From positions 34,838 through 98,837 of the forward strand of contig JABCZU010000002.1 of NCBI GenBank assembly GCA_013289515.1: a stretch of 64,000 nt of DNA. Reading direction: 5' to 3'. Every line of letters starts with the position of its first letter. Position 1 is the first letter of the stretch. The DNA is from Candidatus Babelota bacterium (GTDB lineage: Bacteria; Babelota; Babeliae; Babelales; RVW-14). The notes under the pieces were generated by a model. That model searched no databases, was not told the DNA's origin, and saw nothing but the letters and a program-made list of their open reading frames with translations. The position numbers and the translations under genes are program-made. Shown one piece after another: positions 34,038-43,545 of this stretch.

Positions 34038-35360
34038 CTATCTTCTAGCAGCCTTCTTACTTGTTGTCGTCGCCTGCATATACATTTTCAGCAGGGTTGC
34101 AGCAACATCAAGTGAGGTTACATCATCCTTTAATAGGCTTTCAATCACTGGTGTATACTGCTCCAGTTTCTTTTCGCCAATAACTTTTCTGATAGTCGTC
34201 AGCAGTTTATTGATCTTGACTTCCTCTACCTCTTGAAATGACGGTACTGGAAGACGGGTCATTACTGCTTTTGTGTAGCGTTTGATGTCGCGGAAGCGGT
34301 ACATTTCACCACCAGAAACAAGACTGAAGGCCTTTCCGCTCTTGCCGGCACGGCCTGTACGACCAATACGGTGAACGTATGATTCTTCATCTTGTGGGAT
34401 TTCAAAGTTAAACACAGCTTCTACATCACTGACATCTATGCCGCGTGCAGCAACGTCAGTTGCAACAAGAATATCGACTTCTTTTCTGCGGAAGCGTTCC
34501 ATAACCTTATTACGTTTTTGCTGAGTCAGATCGCCATGAATAGCCTCAGCTGCATAGCCTCGCGCCTGTAAATCTGATACCAAATCGTCAACGCGTCGCT
34601 TGGTATTGCAAAAGACGATAGATAAAGCTGGATCATGTAAGTCAATTAAGCGAGTAAAGAGATCAAGCTTTTTAAATGATTCGATTTCAAAATATATCTG
34701 TTCAATGGCAGGAACGGTAAGCTTTTCATGCGCAACTCTGATAGTATGCGGATCTTTTAGGTAGGCGCGTGCAAGATGTATGATAGCAGCCGGCATGGTG
34801 GCAGAGAAGAGGAGCGTCTGACGCGTTGTTGGCGTGTTGCGCAAAATTGCCTCAATATCATCCCTAAAGCCCATATCAAGCATTTCATCAGCTTCATCAA
34901 GGACGGCAATCTTTATATTTTTAAGATTAAGCGTGCCGCGGTTAATGTGATCGAGTACACGGCCCGGTGTACCGATAATGATAGAGGGTCCCTTGCGCAA
35001 GGCCTGCATTTGGCGTTCAATTGGTTGTCCGCCATAAATAGGAAGTGCTGCAAGTGGTGCCTTGTATTTTGACAATTTGTTAATTTCGCCAGCAACCTGA
35101 ATAGCAAGCTCGCGAATAGGGCAAAGGATCAGTGCTTGTGGAAAGCGTTGCTTAGGATCTATTGCTTCAATAACAGGGATACCAAAGGCTGCTGTTTTGC
35201 CGCTACCGGTCATTGCTTGGCCAATAATATCTTTACCCTGAAGGATTACAGGAATAGCTTCAGATTGAATAGGCGATGCCTCTTCAAATCCCATATCAGC
35301 AACAGCTTTGAGAATGTCTTTAGAAAGATTGAGTTCGTTGAATGTTAGTTTTTTAGTCAT
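34038..35360 (-). CDS. DEAD-box ATP-dependent RNA helicase
   Basis: A 440-residue RNA helicase of the RhlE/DeaD type, which unwinds structured RNA during ribosome assembly or decay. Q motif (SPIQSEAIPVILQG), Walker A AMTGSGKT, PTRELA-like PIRELA, GTPGR, DEAD in VLDEADEMLDMGF, SAT, IVFCNTKRRVDDL, ATDVAARGID and HRIGRTGRAG are all present in order. The C-terminal extension is short and basic (TTTSKKAARR). Transcribed alone, with the terminator at 33976. Confidence 0.95.
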   Translation of the reverse strand: MTKKLTFNELNLSKDILKAVADMGFEEASPIQSEAIPVILQGKDIIGQAMTGSGKTAAFGIPVIEAIDPKQRFPQALILCPIRELAIQVAGEINKLSKYKAPLAALPIYGGQPIERQMQALRKGPSIIIGTPGRVLDHINRGTLNLKNIKIAVLDEADEMLDMGFRDDIEAILRNTPTTRQTLLFSATMPAAIIHLARAYLKDPHTIRVAHEKLTVPAIEQIYFEIESFKKLDLFTRLIDLHDPALSIVFCNTKRRVDDLVSDLQARGYAAEAIHGDLTQQKRNKVMERFRRKEVDILVATDVAARGIDVSDVEAVFNFEIPQDEESYVHRIGRTGRAGKSGKAFSLVSGGEMYRFRDIKRYTKAVMTRLPVPSFQEVEEVKINKLLTTIRKVIGEKKLEQYTPVIESLLKDDVTSLDVAATLLKMYMQATTTSKKAARR

Positions 35361-35520
35361 TGTGTATAAAGAATCGTTTTAATGGGTGAGCATTGACGAG
35401 TTGTGTAAAAACATAATCCCGTTGAATAACCGTATATGTTTAATACTTTACAAGAAGTAAAATTAAAAAGCAACCGCCCCACTTCTCCATAGAACGGATG
35501 TCTTGATATAGTTAAAGATG

Positions 35521-35550
35521 AAAAAGAGGTGCTAGGCAATAGCACCTCTT
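35521..35550 (-). terminator. Terminator of rplU
   Basis: Stem AAGAGGTGCTA/TAGCACCTCTT with a 5-base loop; on the minus strand it is followed by a T run. It lies 28 bases past the rplU stop. Confidence 0.88.
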
Positions 35551-35577
35551 AAAAAACATTTTTGAGCTTAGGAGCCC

Positions 35578-35916
35578 TTAAATACTTTCAATACGAATTA
35601 CTGTGTGCGGTTGGCGGTGACCATGTTTAACGCGGTACTTTTTACGGCGTTTAAATTTGAAGATCACAATTTTTTCGCCCTTCCCCTGCTTAATAATGCT
35701 TGCCTTTACAGCAGCACCAGTAATATAGGGTTTGCCAAATTCGAATTTTTTGTCGCCAGATTTACGAAAAACGACTTCGTTAAATGAGAGCAGTCCGCCG
35801 GATTCTCCATCAAGTTTTTCTACTGCGATGGTTTTACCTGGAATAGCTTGATATTGTTTGCCACCAGTTTGAAATATTGCGTACTGTTCGAATACTAGGT
35901 TTTGTTCAGCATTCAT
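35578..35916 (-). CDS. rplU: 50S ribosomal protein L21
   Basis: A large-subunit ribosomal protein that binds 23S rRNA. The core YAIFQTGGKQYQAIPGKTI and the basic C-terminus FKFKRRKKYRVKHGHRQPHT are typical. The start is ATG 35916 (112 residues); GTG 35922, two codons earlier, is closer to the AAAGG site and equally possible, while the upstream ATG at 35958 is unlikely. The usual partner rpmA (L27) does not follow: a terminator ends the transcript right after rplU. Confidence 0.95.
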   Translation of the reverse strand: MNAEQNLVFEQYAIFQTGGKQYQAIPGKTIAVEKLDGESGGLLSFNEVVFRKSGDKKFEFGKPYITGAAVKASIIKQGKGEKIVIFKFKRRKKYRVKHGHRQPHTVIRIESI

Positions 35917-36056
35917 GGTCACTGAGCCTTTCTTGATCCAGCAAGATGATAAAAACACTTATTTTTATTGAAGTTTCTTAGACTTTATTGTCGGCTAAGT
36001 TTATCACATTAGCTGGTTATGTCTAGTGGCCATGTAAGCATTAAAAGCAATTGTTG

Positions 36057-36662
36057 TTAGGCCAATGCCTTGCCGGCTTTAACAACCTCTTTCCACTGAG
36101 CGAACAATTTTTCGTATGGCTCAACCCCAAGCCCCTTTGTAAGTATTGTTACAATGTGCGGGCGCACCTGTTTGGCGTAGATGTCACTGATAAGAAATTT
36201 GTGTAATATGCTGGCGTCACCAGGTGATAATTCTACCTGTAAATGATTCTTGAGTGCCTGCTTGAGGGCTGGTGCTAACGGTAGTTCCTTATACATGGCA
36301 TCAACAAGTGTATCTATCGTTAGCGAGCTTTTCTTTGCTTCGCTGAGCATAGCAGCATTATTGCTTGCTAATTTTTGATAAAAGGACTCAAAGGCCTTAT
36401 AAAGGTTAGTTGTCGGGGATGCAAGCGCCCTCCCTAAACTGATTGCAGCTGCACCGCCTAAGGTACTGCCGACTGCGATTTTAAGCTTAAGCTTGGTTGT
36501 TTCATTGCTGCACGTTGTATCAACCGATACGCATAATGCTGTGATCTTATCAAGAAAATTCTGCATCGTTGCCTTGTTTGGTCCCGCTTGCATACTATCC
36601 GTCAACGCCAGGCATGTGGCAAGGCAGCTTACTGCAATAAATTGCTTTATCTGTTTATTCAT
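36057..36662 (-). CDS. Small exported protein of unknown function
   Basis: Not recognised. The start is placed at the ATG ending at 36662 since GGAGG lies 8 bases upstream and a signal peptide then follows (MNKQIKQFIAVSCLATCLAL). The 201-residue product is helical, has one weakly hydrophobic segment (about 64-85, KIAVGSTLGGAAAISLGRAL) and two Cys near residue 45. The C-terminal half is regular helix (TIDTLVDAMYKELPLAPALK). No relatives are seen in the window. Confidence 0.6.
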   Translation of the reverse strand: MNKQIKQFIAVSCLATCLALTDSMQAGPNKATMQNFLDKITALCVSVDTTCSNETTKLKLKIAVGSTLGGAAAISLGRALASPTTNLYKAFESFYQKLASNNAAMLSEAKKSSLTIDTLVDAMYKELPLAPALKQALKNHLQVELSPGDASILHKFLISDIYAKQVRPHIVTILTKGLGVEPYEKLFAQWKEVVKAGKALA

Positions 36663-36816
36663 TAAAGAATCCTCCACGTTTGGGTACATAAACCTCTATT
36701 TGTGTTGCATCGTCCGCGGTTCCAAACACGAGAAACTTAGACGAAGCGCTTAAACTTCTTTAAGCATAGGCGGAGGAAGAAGAAAGTGCAAAGGGGGTGC
36801 TTAATGCCAAATAGAA

Positions 36817-37677
36817 CTATTTAAGCCACGTATTAATTTCTGCTAAAAGCTCTATGGTGGCGGTCTTACTAATACTTGGTCCTTCTATGATTTTAGGGAT
36901 GGCGGCAAGCCTTGGGTGATTTAAAATAGCGGCGAGAGTGTCTTTACCTATCTTACCTCGGCCGGGGAAGGCGTGGCGATCAAGCATACTTCCTTGCTCA
37001 TCTTCTATATCATTAAAATGGATTAGTTTAACATTTTCAAGACCCATATGTGTATCGATGAGTTGTACCAGTGCGTTGCTATCGTGTAGGTCATAGCCAT
37101 AGGAAAATGCATGGGCGGTATCGAAGCAAAAACCTATTTTTTCAGGATAATGTAACTCTTGCCGTAACAACAAAAAATCTTTAAGATCGCTGCCTACTGT
37201 CCTGTTGCCGTGGGCGCTGTTTTCAAGCAGAATCATAATATCGTCTTCACGCTTTAGAATGGTATTAAGCATACGGGCGATAGCCAGGATGCCCAGCTGT
37301 TTACTTTGGGTACTATCAGTACATGACAGGTGCCCCTTGGCTGATCCGGCATGTAGTACCAAGTGGCGGATACCAAGTGTCTTTGCCAGGGCAATCTCTC
37401 GTTTCAGCAAATACTTAGAAACAGCCGCCGTTTTTTTATCGCCAGAAGCAGGATTGATCCAGTATGAGCTGTGAATGAAGACATGTGAAAAATGTTGCCC
37501 AGACAACTGCTTAAATTCGTCCTTATCTTTAGCAGTCAGGCGCCAATAATGGCTTGACTGATGCTTAGTAAGAAAAAATTGTAAGATCTTTAGATTAAGA
37601 TCTATGGCTTCTTGAGCTAATTGTAATAAGTCGCTTTGAATGCGTACGTGTAGTCCAACGGTGTGTTTAGAGTCCAA
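36817..37677 (-). CDS. nfo: Endonuclease IV (apurinic/apyrimidinic)
   Basis: Cleaves the backbone 5' of abasic sites in base excision repair, using a three-zinc centre. The 286-residue TIM barrel shows the expected ligands in order: His in VFIHSSYWIN, His in LVLHAGSAKG, Glu in LLENSAHG, Asp and His in GFCFDTAHAF, His in LIHFND, Asp and His in DRHAFPGRGKIG, and the last Glu in IIEGPS. It overlaps the phosphohexomutase gene upstream by 11 bases, so the two are co-transcribed. Confidence 0.94.
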   Translation of the reverse strand: MDSKHTVGLHVRIQSDLLQLAQEAIDLNLKILQFFLTKHQSSHYWRLTAKDKDEFKQLSGQHFSHVFIHSSYWINPASGDKKTAAVSKYLLKREIALAKTLGIRHLVLHAGSAKGHLSCTDSTQSKQLGILAIARMLNTILKREDDIMILLENSAHGNRTVGSDLKDFLLLRQELHYPEKIGFCFDTAHAFSYGYDLHDSNALVQLIDTHMGLENVKLIHFNDIEDEQGSMLDRHAFPGRGKIGKDTLAAILNHPRLAAIPKIIEGPSISKTATIELLAEINTWLK

Positions 37678-39067
37678 TGACGTCCCTTAAGTACTGTTCA
37701 TTAAAATAGGTGATAAGTGGTGTTAAAAAATCCTGTTTTATCTGTCTGAGCCCTTCATCAGTGTCGGATTCAAAGCGCAAACAGAGTACTGGCTGAGTAT
37801 TAGATGCCCGTATCAGGCCCCATCCATAGTCCATATGGGCTCGGATTCCATCAATCGTAATAATTTCTTTATGGGGTCTGGCTGAAAGAATCTGGACAAG
37901 GTGGTTTACGATGAGAAATTTTTGAGTATCATCCTTGCATGGAATACGAAATTCTGGCGAGCTTACCTTATGTGGCACTTGGGTAAGTAGCTGATCAAGC
38001 GACTGCCGGGATTCTTGCAATAATTCTATAGTTCTCAAAATGGCATAAATGCCATCGTCATAGCCAAAATAGCGGTCACGAAAAAAGAAGTGGCAGCTAA
38101 GCTCTCCACCCAAAATACCTTCATGTTCAGCCATAGCCTTTTTAATGTAGGCATGTCCGGACGGTGCTATACAGGCCTTGCCGCCCCAGGATGTTAATGC
38201 ATCTAAAAGGCCTGCCGAGCTTTTGATATCACAGACAACAGCGGCGCCAGGATGCTGGGTTAAAACTTTTTTTGCAAAAAGTGCGAGCATCTTGTCGCCT
38301 GGTACCAGGTAGCCACCCCTGGTCATAGGGTTCATGCGATCACAATCACCATCCAGCCCCAGGCCAATCTCCAGGGTTGGATCTTGTGCCAAAGCTTGAG
38401 CGACATGGGTCATATTCTCTGGTACTGTTGGATCAGCTTCGTGGTTTGGAAATGTGCCATCAACCTGGGCAAAGAGCAGTTGTACCTGGTCCCAACCCAT
38501 CTTTTTTAGTAAAGCTGGCATGACAGTACCGGCGCTGCCATTACCGCAATCGATAATAGCTTTGATCGGTGCATTGTGTAGATGTTTAAAATGCTGTGCT
38601 AGATAGTCGACGTACTCATCAATAATATTATAATAATTAATCGAGCCTTTTCGCGCAGCCATCTTTGGGCTTGTCGTCTCCTCATACAGCTTTCTAATAG
38701 CCTGTATCTGTGCGCCCCAGCAGCCCCATGGTTTGATACCATTATATTCTTTTGGGTTGTGGGAGGCCGTGATGATCATAGCTGTGGGAATGTGGAGTTG
38801 ATTGACCGCAAAATAAACGGCTGGTGTAGGGCATACCCCAACATCAATCACATCAAACCCCATATCCACAAGGCCTTGTACGATTAATTCTTTAATTGGC
38901 GCAGAGTGGGTTCTACCATCCATACCAACAATGGCCCGCGTACTTTCAGGATGTTTTTGTTGCCAAAATGTCCCGATTGCCTGGCCAAGTTGATAGGATT
39001 GATCAATGATAAATTCGCTGCCGACAATGCCGCGAATATCATATTCTCTAAAAATATTAGGCTTCAT
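37667..39067 (-). CDS. Phosphomannomutase/phosphoglucomutase
   Basis: Interconverts hexose 6- and 1-phosphates, feeding GDP-mannose or UDP-glucose for surface polysaccharide. The 466-residue protein has the phosphoserine loop TASHNPKEYNG (Ser102), the metal-binding loop GLDGDCDRM, the sugar-binding GELSCHFFF (normally GExSGH) and the C-terminal phosphate-binding segment RASNTQPVL. The Gly-to-Cys changes in two loops are conservative but unusual. Which sugar it prefers cannot be told. Followed by nfo with an 11-base overlap. Confidence 0.92.
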   Translation of the reverse strand: MKPNIFREYDIRGIVGSEFIIDQSYQLGQAIGTFWQQKHPESTRAIVGMDGRTHSAPIKELIVQGLVDMGFDVIDVGVCPTPAVYFAVNQLHIPTAMIITASHNPKEYNGIKPWGCWGAQIQAIRKLYEETTSPKMAARKGSINYYNIIDEYVDYLAQHFKHLHNAPIKAIIDCGNGSAGTVMPALLKKMGWDQVQLLFAQVDGTFPNHEADPTVPENMTHVAQALAQDPTLEIGLGLDGDCDRMNPMTRGGYLVPGDKMLALFAKKVLTQHPGAAVVCDIKSSAGLLDALTSWGGKACIAPSGHAYIKKAMAEHEGILGGELSCHFFFRDRYFGYDDGIYAILRTIELLQESRQSLDQLLTQVPHKVSSPEFRIPCKDDTQKFLIVNHLVQILSARPHKEIITIDGIRAHMDYGWGLIRASNTQPVLCLRFESDTDEGLRQIKQDFLTPLITYFNEQYLRDVIGL

Positions 39068-39160
39068 TGCTTAGCTCTCTTTTCAGGTTATGCAGGCTAA
39101 TGTATGAAATGAAGCCTAAGTATAGGGTAATTGTAGTGTTTTGGAAAGCTACAGACAAAT

Positions 39161-40033
39161 CTAAGGTTTCTTTCCAGGTATGGGTACCAGCGTGATCGAT
39201 GCCTTGCGCATGGTAGCTTTGATGTTGTCTATGGTTGCTTGAAAGCTAGGCATGAGTGTTGATTGTAATTCCTGTTCCATACTTGTTAGTAGCTCTAAGT
39301 TCTGATTAATTTCATTCTGAATGGAGTGCGCAGCATCATCTGACGATTGTTTCAATATGGTCATACTTTTATTACGTGATTCAATCACAAGATTTTTTCC
39401 CTGAACGATGTAACCATCAATTTTGGTGAGCGCTGCTGTCAGCGCGTTTCGCGCGGCGGTGATATCCGGCATTGTGGTCTTGTTAGATGGGGTGTCACTT
39501 AAAAAGGTATCAATGTCATTATCAACGGTCAGAAATGACTGGTAGAGTATGTCTCGTTTATTGATCAAACTAGTTACTCTATCCAAAAGACTACTAATGG
39601 TGGCTGCGCTTTTGGTAAAAATGTTGCCAATAGCCGTATTGCCCGTTGGGATTAGGCCGCTATCATTTTCTGGCATTGGGATTTCGGTCAAATCTTCCTG
39701 AACAATAGCAGCGGGTTGCGCCGGCTGCATTGGCAACGCTCCCAGCCCAGGCATCATCCCATCTGTAGGAAGCGCTGGTAGTATTGATGGCATAATGCTA
39801 CCGTCAACCGGTAACGGCTGAGGTGGTGTAAAAGGTAGCGGCATCGGTGCTGGTGGCGCCGGTTGGCTGCCATCGGGCATAGGAAGCGGCACCATACCAG
39901 GTTGTCCCATTGCTACTGGCAATGCCGGTGATTCTGAGGCCGGTGGTGGCATGAGGCCATATATGTTGGTTGCTGAAAATACTACATAACTGCCAAGCAC
40001 ACAACATAATCGTGTATGTATGTATATACGCAT
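39161..40033 (-). CDS. Exported Pro-rich coiled-coil protein
   Basis: Not recognised. ATG at 40033 is favoured because AGAGGG lies 9 bases upstream; a TTG at 40042 is in frame. A signal peptide (MRIYIHTRLCCVLGSYVVFS) leads into about 90 residues of Pro/Met/Ala-rich low complexity (PMPDGSQPAPPAPMPLPFTP). A helical C-terminal half follows (LLDRVTSLINKRDILYQSF, NLELLTSMEQELQSTL). The Pro-rich linker could span the cell wall. It neighbours another exported helical protein with a similar layout (40113-41327), possibly part of the same surface structure. Confidence 0.6.
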   Translation of the reverse strand: MRIYIHTRLCCVLGSYVVFSATNIYGLMPPPASESPALPVAMGQPGMVPLPMPDGSQPAPPAPMPLPFTPPQPLPVDGSIMPSILPALPTDGMMPGLGALPMQPAQPAAIVQEDLTEIPMPENDSGLIPTGNTAIGNIFTKSAATISSLLDRVTSLINKRDILYQSFLTVDNDIDTFLSDTPSNKTTMPDITAARNALTAALTKIDGYIVQGKNLVIESRNKSMTILKQSSDDAAHSIQNEINQNLELLTSMEQELQSTLMPSFQATIDNIKATMRKASITLVPIPGKKP

Positions 40034-40112
40034 ACCAATCAACCCTCTTTGAAAATCTCTTGTTAACTACCTTGTATGGGAGCCTAGCACGTTTATCGGC
40101 GGCAATGCAACC

Positions 40113-41327
40113 TTACGCTGTTGGTACAACCTTTTTTTTGCCTAATTCAGCCTCAAGTTGAGTTCTTGTTGCTGCCTCCTCTTTCAACTCCTGAGCACGA
40201 CGTATAGTATCTTTAGCTTGGTTATTTGTTGGCGTAAACCACGAGTAGATACTCATAAAGAGTTCTTTTAGCCCATTATAGAATTGCATATACCAATGTT
40301 CAGGTGCTTTGACGTTACGCACCGGTTGCGTCGGGGCTTGCGGCATTTTTTTGCTTAACTCAAGTTCGAGTTGAGCCCTTTTTTCAGCCTCATCTTTAAG
40401 CTCTTTAACACGGCGCATTCTGTCTTTTACAATGATCCCTCTGTCCTCTACCACTTTAATTTGAGTGTTTGTCTGCGTGATCTGATTTTGAATGGTTCCA
40501 ATGACATTGTTAAAATCATTACTGAGGTCATTTTGTAAATATGACAGACTTGCTTGAACGGTAGGAAGAATTGTGTTGTTGAGGGTGTAATAACTCTCAC
40601 GCGCTTTGTTGTGGTCGATAATGTCTTCCATCTGTTGTAAAATCGTATAGGCACGACTTGCCTGAGATTCAATGAGTTCATTTTGTTGATCAAGTCGATT
40701 AAGGCGATCAGTTAAAGAGCGATTTAAATCATCAATTGATTTCATATCAAGGCGTAATTGATCAAGCTGTTCTTTTGTTCTCTTATCATTTTCTTGTAGA
40801 AGATCAATCTGTTCTTGTATTGCAAATTCAGCAGATTGAGATTTTGTCTGAGATAGTCCTGCAAGAGCCTCTTTATGTTTCTTTTCAAGATAGTGCTCAA
40901 CATTAGTAAAAAGCTCATCTGCCGAGCCACGTTCGATGCCAAGCTGAGTGTAGTAGGCATGCAAAGCGTCTTGGATATTTTGATAACTATCAAGAAATCG
41001 CTGTCTCACCGGTTCTACCTGTGATGCAACGCCCTGGATGGTGACCTCGACGTCACTGGCCTTAAGGAACCACTCTCGCTTTTTTAGCCAATTGCCTTGT
41101 ACGCCAATCTGTTCAGTTGATGCGCTCATATCCGGTCCTGGGGCGCGTACTGGTCCATCTACTGGTACTGGACCAGTAGATGGTGATGATGGTGCCTGAG
41201 GTACTGACATTGCAGAGGTGATAAATGGCATAGTAACGCTTATACTGTGCAAAAAAATGCCCAACATTACCCTTTGTACTTGGTGGTTACATTGTAACGT
41301 CATACATCTCCAGTGCCGTCTATTCAT
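40113..41327 (-). CDS. Exported long coiled-coil protein with a duplicated C-terminal motif
   Basis: Not recognised. GAGGG lies 7 bases before the ATG. A hydrophobic segment (about 19-40) acts as signal or anchor, followed by a Pro-rich linker (PSSPSTGPVPVDGPVRAP). A long coiled coil then runs from about residue 110 to 310 (EQLDQLRLDMKSIDDLNRSL). The C-terminus carries the unit RRxxELKxEAxxRxQLExELxKK twice, at about 308-330 and 378-399, around an aromatic segment (WYMQFYNGLKELF). 404 residues in all. It follows the PNPOx-like gene and precedes the other Pro-rich exported gene. Confidence 0.6.
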   Translation of the reverse strand: MNRRHWRCMTLQCNHQVQRVMLGIFLHSISVTMPFITSAMSVPQAPSSPSTGPVPVDGPVRAPGPDMSASTEQIGVQGNWLKKREWFLKASDVEVTIQGVASQVEPVRQRFLDSYQNIQDALHAYYTQLGIERGSADELFTNVEHYLEKKHKEALAGLSQTKSQSAEFAIQEQIDLLQENDKRTKEQLDQLRLDMKSIDDLNRSLTDRLNRLDQQNELIESQASRAYTILQQMEDIIDHNKARESYYTLNNTILPTVQASLSYLQNDLSNDFNNVIGTIQNQITQTNTQIKVVEDRGIIVKDRMRRVKELKDEAEKRAQLELELSKKMPQAPTQPVRNVKAPEHWYMQFYNGLKELFMSIYSWFTPTNNQAKDTIRRAQELKEEAATRTQLEAELGKKKVVPTA

Positions 41328-41360
41328 TGCATACCCTCATGCGAAATGTTATTTGCTGCA

Positions 41361-41822
41361 TTATAGTGTCTTTGACAACTCTCTCAGTTCTTTATAAAGC
41401 GCCCTAACCAGCTCTTCGGCCTCCGTTGAGGTAAAGCTCCATATAATGCCTTGTTCTACCTTTGTTAAAATAGACCGATCTGATTTTATGTCAATGATAT
41501 CGATGCGCACAATATTCATTAATGGGTGCACCTGTGATGGTGCGCGTACAACGCCAGCGCGGCCAAGAATACTGTATGCAATGTTATTTTCTCCAAGAAA
41601 GCAGAGCATCACCTTTTTTTGCCATACCATATTGTGGTAGCCGGTATGTTCCTTGTGAATGCTTAGTAATAAGCTCTCTTGACCCTTAGGATAAACGCAT
41701 TGTAGCGGTGTAGTATTTGGAACGCCTTTTTCTGAAAAAGTTGCAAGGATGCCCAAGCTTTGTTCCCGCTTTAAATACTCAACTAAATCTTCAGGTAATT
41801 TGATCCCAACATGTTTTGCCAT
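41361..41822 (-). CDS. Pyridoxamine 5'-phosphate oxidase-like FMN-binding protein
   Basis: A 153-residue split-barrel protein. GILATFSEKGVPNTTPLQCVY matches the first strands of the PNPOx-like fold, and later strands carry KKVMLCFLGENNIAYSILG and APSQV-type turns. Members bind FMN, F420 or heme and have varied roles; the specific reaction is unknown. It lacks the residues that would mark it as true pyridoxine oxidase, as far as can be seen. Confidence 0.65.
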   Translation of the reverse strand: MAKHVGIKLPEDLVEYLKREQSLGILATFSEKGVPNTTPLQCVYPKGQESLLLSIHKEHTGYHNMVWQKKVMLCFLGENNIAYSILGRAGVVRAPSQVHPLMNIVRIDIIDIKSDRSILTKVEQGIIWSFTSTEAEELVRALYKELRELSKTL

Positions 41823-41877
41823 AAGGACTCTCGTAGGTTAGAAGTTAAATGATGAGAACTACATATCGTTATAGTAT

Positions 41878-43041
41878 TTACTGTGATAATCGCGTAATGA
41901 CCTCGTTTTCCAAGGCCATTCCTTTAACGGTTAGGCTAATTACCTGTTCGTACTGATTAATAAAGCCAGCCTCTTTAAGGCTGGCGACCGTATTTATGAA
42001 CTGTTGTTTCTTGTTGTGCTCTAGAAAGTATAGCACACGCTGCAAATCTAAGCCGCTTTTTTGTCGCAAACTCAGCATCAGTAGCTCTAAATGAACCTGT
42101 TGTGAGGTCAATTTTTCATGGGATAAAAGTTCTGGTAAGCCCGATTGCATCGTGCTCTTTATATAACATTCAAGATTATTGGTATTAGTAAGCCGTTGCT
42201 GGCCGTCAAAGGAAGATGCCCCTATGCCAAAACCACGATAGGGCTTCCGGTCCCAATAGGCACGATTGTGCAATGAGCTGTGGTCCGGCTTTGCAAAATT
42301 TGATATCTCATATTGCTGAAAGCCATGGCGAGCCAAAAACGCTACAGTATATTCGTAAAGTCCGACGAGCACATCATCATCCATCAAATTAACATCGCCG
42401 CGTTGGACTTTAAAATAAAGTGGTGTTTTTTCGTGTATTGTTAAAAAATAGATGGAGATATGTTTGATTGGCCATGTTACAACCTGGTCAAGCATCGCCT
42501 GCCATGCAGCAGTGCTAACATCAGGTAGTCCCAGAATAAGGTCTATTGAGATATTATCAAAATATTTTGGCATGATGCGCAGAGCTCGCATGACATCTTT
42601 TGCGCGCTGTCGTCGGTTGAGCTTTAACAGAACGTCGTCATCAAGGCTCTGCACCCCCATACTTAATCTCGTCACACCGCACTCTTGCCAGTGTTCAAGG
42701 CGCTCTTCATCGACATCTGCTGGATTGACCTCCATAGAAATTTCTTTGCAGGTTGTCAATGGGCTGATAGTGGCGAGACTATCAAAAAGCTCTTTAAGCC
42801 ATGGCAATGGATACAGGCTCGGGGTGCCGCCACCAATGAAAATGGTGTCAATAGAGGTATAAGATTCCTTTGGCAGCAACGCAAAAAATGATGCTATCTC
42901 GCGCATGAGTGCACCATGGTAGGCATGTTGGTAATCTTCGTGTTGCTCGAACGCAACAAAGTCGCAGAAATGGCATTTGCTGCTACAGAAGGGCCAATGG
43001 ATATAGAGATGCTTGGGGAACGTGCTAAATGCTGGATCCAT
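41878..43041 (-). CDS. hemW: HemW-like radical SAM protein
   Basis: A radical SAM protein of the coproporphyrinogen dehydrogenase-like family. HWPFCSSKCHFCDF holds the 4Fe-4S ligands C19, C23 and C26 spaced CX3CX2C; GGTPSLY, EVNP and GVQSLDDDVL are the typical SAM-binding and barrel motifs. The Cys residue that follows directly (CDF, not CxF with an extra Cys) fits HemW, a heme chaperone, rather than HemN. The start at ATG 43041 avoids overlap with the gene upstream. No heme-pathway gene is in the window. Last gene of the operon that begins at 46655. Confidence 0.82.
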   Translation of the reverse strand: MDPAFSTFPKHLYIHWPFCSSKCHFCDFVAFEQHEDYQHAYHGALMREIASFFALLPKESYTSIDTIFIGGGTPSLYPLPWLKELFDSLATISPLTTCKEISMEVNPADVDEERLEHWQECGVTRLSMGVQSLDDDVLLKLNRRQRAKDVMRALRIMPKYFDNISIDLILGLPDVSTAAWQAMLDQVVTWPIKHISIYFLTIHEKTPLYFKVQRGDVNLMDDDVLVGLYEYTVAFLARHGFQQYEISNFAKPDHSSLHNRAYWDRKPYRGFGIGASSFDGQQRLTNTNNLECYIKSTMQSGLPELLSHEKLTSQQVHLELLMLSLRQKSGLDLQRVLYFLEHNKKQQFINTVASLKEAGFINQYEQVISLTVKGMALENEVITRLSQ

Positions 43042-43045
43042 GCTG

Positions 43046-43543
43046 CTATTTTTTATCAAGCATCCTTGTACGGCCAATCAGGGTACGAATCGCTTGTAAA
43101 TCCTCTTCTGCTTGCGATTTAAGAGCTTCAACATTAGCGAATTTGATAAAGAGAGCCTCTTGTCCAATTTTTTCTAAAGACTCTATGAGGTGGGGATCAA
43201 ATTGCTGCAGTTTAAGGTATTCAATAAGCTCGGGGTCTGTTTTATCACGTGTATTCCAGCTATAACGTTTGTGGAGGTATGCCTTTACAATATCGCTTAA
43301 TGCAAAATAAAAGCGCTTATAGTCTTCTTTATTGTTGCATTTAGTATGTGCTAGCTTAGTAAGCTCTTGTAGGGCCCATTCCCATGGTGAGGCGTTCTTT
43401 GGCTTGCGTCGTAGCCATAGCACAACGCAGCACACAATAATACAAACTGTCACCATGGCAATGGTGATTACGAACCACGACGTTTGCCAGAAGGGAATGT
43501 AATAATAGTCATAAACGTCACAAAAATCTACTGTTTTCTTCAT
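43046..43543 (-). CDS. DUF4381-like membrane protein
   Basis: A 165-residue protein with one membrane segment (about 20-45, WFVITIAMVTVCIIVCCVVLWL) and a cytosolic helical domain (EDYKRFYFALSDIVKAYLHK). It starts 2 bases after the DUF58 stop codon. DUF58 proteins with a MoxR ATPase are commonly followed by DUF4381 proteins in Bat-type clusters; by position and layout this is that partner. MoxR itself is not in the window. Function unproven. Confidence 0.72.
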   Translation of the reverse strand: MKKTVDFCDVYDYYYIPFWQTSWFVITIAMVTVCIIVCCVVLWLRRKPKNASPWEWALQELTKLAHTKCNNKEDYKRFYFALSDIVKAYLHKRYSWNTRDKTDPELIEYLKLQQFDPHLIESLEKIGQEALFIKFANVEALKSQAEEDLQAIRTLIGRTRMLDKK

Positions 43544-43545
43544 GA

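Noticed and set aside
41878..43041. Oxygen-independent coproporphyrinogen oxidase (HemN)
   Set aside because: The Cys pattern and short N-terminus fit HemW, and no heme-synthesis genes are present.
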